Source of the DNA: CAZTHL01 sp964613585
Lineage (GTDB): Bacteria; Pseudomonadota; Alphaproteobacteria; DSM-16000; Inquilinaceae
DNA: 14,767 nt
Direction: 5' to 3'
NCBI GenBank assembly: GCA_964613585.1
Contig: CAZTHL010000091.1
Location: 1 to 14,767, forward strand
Shown: piece after piece, positions 11,360 through 14,767 of the stretch
Position numbering within the stretch: the first letter of the stretch is position 1
Layout of the letters: every line of letters starts with the position of its first letter
Position numbers and translations under genes: made by a program
The notes under the pieces: model-generated
What the model saw: only the letters and a program-made list of their open reading frames with translations
Told to the model about the DNA's origin: nothing
The model's database searches: none

Positions 11360-14020
11360 ATGTCAAAGGTGATGGCGCAAGACTGGTCGCTGCAGACCCT
11401 GTTGCAGGACCTTCGGCACCACGGTGACCAGCCGGCGGTGCAATGGGTCCGGGGCGAGGATGTGGAGACCTGGAGCTACCGATCAATTGCCGATCTGGCG
11501 GGCCGCTTGGCCTGCGGACTGATCGAGGCCGGGGTCGAGAAAGGCCAGCCCATCGCGTTGTTCGGCCCGAACCGACCCGAATGGATCGTCTGTCGTCTCG
11601 GGCTCGGCGCGGCCGGCGCCGTTGCCGTGCCGATCGACGAGCAGTCCAGCGCGCGCGAAGCGGCCTCGCTTCTCAAGGACAGCGGCGCACGGCACGTGTT
11701 TGTGGGGCGCCAGCAAGTGCCTCGTCTGCAGGACGCGATCGAGGCTGACACGCTTGGGGTATACCTCCTTGACGACGGCCGGGAGGCCGCGCTGCCCAGC
11801 TGGCGGGACCTCCTAGCGACGCAGGCCGATGAGGTGCCCCCGGTGCCCGCGGACGCGCCGATGACACTGGTCTATACCTCCGGGACCACTGGCGCGCCGA
11901 AGAGCTTCATCCTGACCTATGACAATGTCTGGGCCAACGTCCGGGCCATGGTGGCCGAGCGGCTGATCGGCCCTGACGACCGTCTCCTGCTGCCGCTGCC
12001 GCTGCACCATATTTACCCGATTGTTGTCGGCCTGCTTACCCCGTTGGTAAGCGGGGCGACGGTGGTTCTGCCTCAATCCGCGACCGGGGCGGCCATCGTC
12101 GACGCCTTGCATAGGGGGCGATGCACAGGCCTGTTCGGCGTGCCCCGGCTCTACACGGCGCTGGTCGGCGCGCTTCGGGGCCGGGTTGCCGGCAAGGGAG
12201 CTGGGGCGGCGTGGCTCTTTAGCCGGTTGCTACAGCAGTCCGTAGCGCTCCGGCGCCGATACGACTGGCATGTCGGCCGCACGCTGTTCAGGCCGCTGCA
12301 CCGTCAGTTCGCTCCGGAGCTGCGACTGCTGATCTCCGGCGGCGCTCGCCTGGAGCCCGAGGTCCTGTGGACCATGGTCGGGCTCGGCTGGGATGTGCGA
12401 AGCGGCTATGGACTAGCGGAGACCGCCTCGATCTTTACCGGCAATCTACCGGGCGGGCGGGAGCGACTCGGCAGCGAAGGCCGCCCCTTCCAAGGGGGAG
12501 AATTGCGCATCCATCAGCCAGACGCCACAGGGCTTGGCGAGATCCAGCTGCGCGGCCCAAACGTATTCTCGGGATACCGGGACAATCCGGAGGCGAATGA
12601 ACTGGCATTCACTGAGGACGGTTGGTTCCGTACCGGCGACCTCGGCCGCCGGGACGAGGACGGCTTTCTATACGTTGCCGGCCGCATTAAGGAAATGATC
12701 GTGCTCGGAGGCGGCAAGAACATCTATCCCGAGGAGCTCGAGCGGGTCTATGCCGACAGCCCGTTCATTGAGGAGGCCGCTGTGCTGGAGCGCAACGGCG
12801 CCCTGGTCGCCTTGGTCCGCCCCGATCTGGCGGCGATCCGCGACAGCGGCTACGGGAATCTGCGCGACACGGTTCGCGTCTCGCTTGGCAGCGCGGCGCG
12901 AGAGCTACCCCCTTTCCAGCGCCTCGCCGGCTTCGCCATGGTTCGCGAGGCTCTGCCTCGGACCCGACTGGGCAAATACCAACGATTCAAGCTGCCCGAA
13001 CTCTACGATCAGGCCGAGCAAGGCGGGGCGACAGGCGCGAGGGTCGAGCTCTCCGAGGAGGACAAGGCTCTTCTACAAAGGTCGCCGGCGGCTGAGATTT
13101 GGGCCCTGCTCCGGGAGCGCTATCCGGACAAGCCAGTCAACCTGGACGCCAATCCACAGCTGGACCTTGGCATTGACTCGCTCGAATGGATGACGCTGTC
13201 GTTGACATTGCAAGACCGCATGGGCTTGGCCTTGCCGGACGACGCCGTCGCGGAGGTCACTTCGCTACGCGACCTCCTGCAATTGGCGCAGCAGCAGGCA
13301 GAGGACGAAACCGCGCCGCATGACGCCGAGGGCGCCCAGCTCCGACTGAGCGCGGAGGATCAGCGCTTCCTCGCGCCGCCCGGGCCTTTGGGGCGGCTCG
13401 GCGGCCGGCTTCTCTACGGCGCCAATCGGGCGGCGGTCCGGAGCTATCTTGGCCTGGACGTGGAGGGTGAGGATTGGCTCCCTGGGCAGTCCCCCTTCAT
13501 CGTCGTCGCGAATCATGTGAGCGATCTTGATCCCCTCGTCCTGGCGGCAGCCCTTCCTTACCAACGCCTCCAACACATCCACTGGGGTGGCGTAGCCCGC
13601 CGGCTGTTCGGCACAAGGGCGCAGCGCGCGGTCGCCCGTGCCTTGAACGTGTTTCCTGTCGACGAGCGCGCTACCGCGCGAACCCTGGCCTTTGCGGTCG
13701 AGGTTCTGAAACGGGGTGAGGCGTTGATCTGGTTTCCGGAAGCTTGGCGCAGCCCGGACGGCGCGCTGCAGCCCTTTCGTCCAGGCATTGGCCGGCTGGT
13801 CCTTGAAACCGGCGCGCCGGTCGTTCCGGCCTTCATCGACGGCACCTTCGAGGCCATGCCGCGCGACCGGCGGCTGCCGCGGCGGCATCACGTGAGCATT
13901 CGCTTTGGACAGCCCATCGCCGCCGAGCGCCTGCGCGCCATGGCCAATGGCGACCGGGCCCATGAGCAAATCGCTGAGGCTCTTCGGGATCTAGTTCAAG
14001 ATCTGAAGCCGACTGCCTGA
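11360..14020 (+). CDS. Fused acyl-AMP ligase, acyl carrier domain and PlsC-type acyltransferase
   Basis: An 886-residue protein likely to activate a fatty acid, load it on its own carrier domain and pass it to a glycerolipid-type acceptor. Residues 1-550 are an ANL adenylate-forming ligase: YTSGTTGAPK (172-181), GYGLAET (349-355), TGD (425-427), GGKN with K453, and the C-terminal catalytic lysine in RLGK (K539). About 560-645 is an acyl carrier domain with GIDSLEW and phosphopantetheine serine S607. About 690-880 is a PlsC-like acyltransferase with NHVSDLD (H719, D724) and FPEAWRS (792-798), where the family usually has FPEGTRS. No membrane segments are obvious. E. coli Aas has the two catalytic parts in the opposite order and no built-in carrier. 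The ribosome site is weak: repeat A ends 12 bases before the ATG, and an in-frame ATG at 11372 is possible. The acceptor is unknown. Confidence 0.92.
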   Translation: MSKVMAQDWSLQTLLQDLRHHGDQPAVQWVRGEDVETWSYRSIADLAGRLACGLIEAGVEKGQPIALFGPNRPEWIVCRLGLGAAGAVAVPIDEQSSAREAASLLKDSGARHVFVGRQQVPRLQDAIEADTLGVYLLDDGREAALPSWRDLLATQADEVPPVPADAPMTLVYTSGTTGAPKSFILTYDNVWANVRAMVAERLIGPDDRLLLPLPLHHIYPIVVGLLTPLVSGATVVLPQSATGAAIVDALHRGRCTGLFGVPRLYTALVGALRGRVAGKGAGAAWLFSRLLQQSVALRRRYDWHVGRTLFRPLHRQFAPELRLLISGGARLEPEVLWTMVGLGWDVRSGYGLAETASIFTGNLPGGRERLGSEGRPFQGGELRIHQPDATGLGEIQLRGPNVFSGYRDNPEANELAFTEDGWFRTGDLGRRDEDGFLYVAGRIKEMIVLGGGKNIYPEELERVYADSPFIEEAAVLERNGALVALVRPDLAAIRDSGYGNLRDTVRVSLGSAARELPPFQRLAGFAMVREALPRTRLGKYQRFKLPELYDQAEQGGATGARVELSEEDKALLQRSPAAEIWALLRERYPDKPVNLDANPQLDLGIDSLEWMTLSLTLQDRMGLALPDDAVAEVTSLRDLLQLAQQQAEDETAPHDAEGAQLRLSAEDQRFLAPPGPLGRLGGRLLYGANRAAVRSYLGLDVEGEDWLPGQSPFIVVANHVSDLDPLVLAAALPYQRLQHIHWGGVARRLFGTRAQRAVARALNVFPVDERATARTLAFAVEVLKRGEALIWFPEAWRSPDGALQPFRPGIGRLVLETGAPVVPAFIDGTFEAMPRDRRLPRRHHVSIRFGQPIAAERLRAMANGDRAHEQIAEALRDLVQDLKPTA

Positions 14021-14031
14021 TGGGACGGTTC

Positions 14032-14047
14032 TCGCTGGCAGCAGCGA
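14032..14047 (+). terminator. Small hairpin after the ligase gene
   Basis: TCGCTG and CAGCGA form a perfect six-pair stem with a GCAG loop, starting 12 bases past the stop codon. GGGA (14022-14025) and TCCC (14048-14051) can extend it across an internal gap. Only a weak T-run (GATTT) follows. Confidence 0.3.
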
Positions 14048-14156
14048 TCCCGATTTCGGTGATTCGCGGCATGGCTGGCTCAGCGGCTCGAGGCATGGCG
14101 GCATGATGAAGCCGCGTCCTGCCATCGTGGGCGCAAACCGACCTTCGGATTGGCGA

Positions 14157-14281
14157 GAGCGTTTCCGGCGCGAGTGGCATCGCCCGCCCGTTCCCCCGCC
14201 CGGCCACCCCAAGCGTATTGTCGTCCGGTGGCCGGGCGGGGGAGCGGGCCGGTACCTATTCCGCGTCAGCGGGTAACGCTG
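14157..14281. repeat. Palindromic intergenic repeat, copy B
   Basis: A 26-base stem (14183-14208 with 14227-14252, two mismatches) encloses an 18-base loop. Outer arms AGCGTTTCC (14158-14166) and GGTAACGCT (14272-14280) pair with one mismatch. The stem core (CTCCCCCGCCCGG type) and the AGAGCGTTTCC end match copy A, but the loop is longer and the TTCCGCC mini-hairpin is missing. It lies between the ligase gene and the decayed stress-protein gene. Confidence 0.75.
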
Positions 14282-14316
14282 TAGTAGAGTGGTGGAGGGC
14301 ACGAGGCACGAGCAGG

Positions 14317-14767
14317 GTGTTTCGGACTACACGGATGCCCATGGATGGCACCGATCACGGCCACTGTTACCGCCGAACTCGCCGCGGAGCTTGCCTGTCG
14401 GCTCGATGCGTCGGTCGTCTTTCTGCTTGTGACAGCACGGCGGAGCAGGCTTTCCGACAAGCTGTTGCGTTACGCAAGGATGTCGCACTTGCCTGATGGT
14501 GCCTTCGAGCCCGGGTAGACGGTGATCCGTCGCATTCTTACCCAAGCGGAAAGGGCGGCCGGCGGCGTTGGCTTGGTGACCACGGTGGCCGAGGACGGCG
14601 ATGCCGGCGACGTGATCATGAACCAGGCTTCGATAGGCGCCATCGACGTTATGACGAGTGGGGTACAAGGACCGATTGATTTGGGCGGACCGGTTCTCAG
14701 GGGCATGTCTCACTAGGCCCGGAATGAGCTGGAGTGCCCGCGCGGGACGGTTGGCTACAACAAGCGT
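14317..14767 (+). pseudogene. Decayed universal stress protein (UspA family) gene
   Basis: Fragments of one Usp fold can be read across two frames. The frame through ATG 14335 gives RMPMDGTDHGH, matching the family's opening VPVDGS strand. The frame through 14345 then gives TAELAAELACRLDASVVFLLV (helix 1 and strand 2), DKLLRYARMSHLPDG, VIRRILTQAERAAGG, TVAEDGDAGDVIM (the EGD-ILxxA region), IDVMTSGVQGPIDL (in place of the usual IVMGSRG) and LRGMSH (in place of GSVSH). Stops interrupt it at 14516-14518 and 14714-14716, and homology-like residues (ARNELECPRGTV) continue past the second. A single-base frameshift near 14362-14375 is needed to join the first part. The nucleotide-binding G-x2-G-x9-G motif is degraded. 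The family is recognised by pattern only. Confidence 0.65.

Larger units (their letters stand above)
14021..14316. other. Intergenic region after the ligase gene
   Basis: Apart from the small hairpin at 14032-14047 and repeat copy B, I see no gene, RNA or promoter that I can support in this stretch. Confidence 0.5.

Noticed and set aside
14327..14713. A 128-codon minus-strand frame at the right edge
   Set aside because: It is the antisense of the Usp-like pseudogene, whose plus-strand frames show ordered family features.

Overview
The window looks like a chromosomal piece of a GC-rich alphaproteobacterium, probably Rhodospirillales-like and perhaps marine or halophilic. This is inferred from the strong G/C bias at third codon positions, very acidic RTX-type secreted proteins, a perfect FNR/FnrL-type operator, and palindromic intergenic repeats of the AGAGCGTTTCC type. 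I could not run a taxonomic search.

Left part (1-8840, minus strand): two secreted RTX (calcium-binding nonapeptide repeat) genes in tandem. The upstream gene (537-8840, 2767 codons) is a giant multidomain protein. In order it carries a metallophosphatase/5'-nucleotidase, RTX repeats, a Spondin_N domain, a CHRD-like segment with its two halves in reversed order, a phytase-like esterase domain, an OB-fold region and a C-terminal endonuclease/exonuclease/phosphatase (EEP) nuclease domain. It has no N-terminal signal peptide, and its C-terminal tail suits type I secretion. The activities together suggest a one-polypeptide machine that degrades extracellular nucleic acid and releases phosphate. 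The downstream gene (1-359) is the start of another RTX protein and runs off the window.

Middle (8841-9633): a 793-base non-coding region. It holds a leader hairpin before the giant gene, two dyads, a perfect FNR box (TTGATCTGAATCAA), a perfect TATAAT about 40 bases after it, and a terminator-like hairpin with eight T's at about 9617. The last three could define an oxygen-regulated small RNA of about 205 nt, or an attenuated leader of the next gene.

Right part (plus strand): a TPR-radical SAM-SPASM fusion protein (9667-11010), then a fused AMP-dependent acyl ligase-acyl carrier domain-PlsC acyltransferase (11360-14020). The ligase gene is bracketed by two related long-stem palindromic repeats (11241-11347 and 14157-14281). 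The right edge (14317-14767) is a decayed universal stress protein gene with one apparent frameshift and two in-frame stops.

The most novel signals are the modular architecture of the giant protein, where extra domains interrupt an otherwise repeating RTX linker at the same point, and the possible FNR-linked small RNA.
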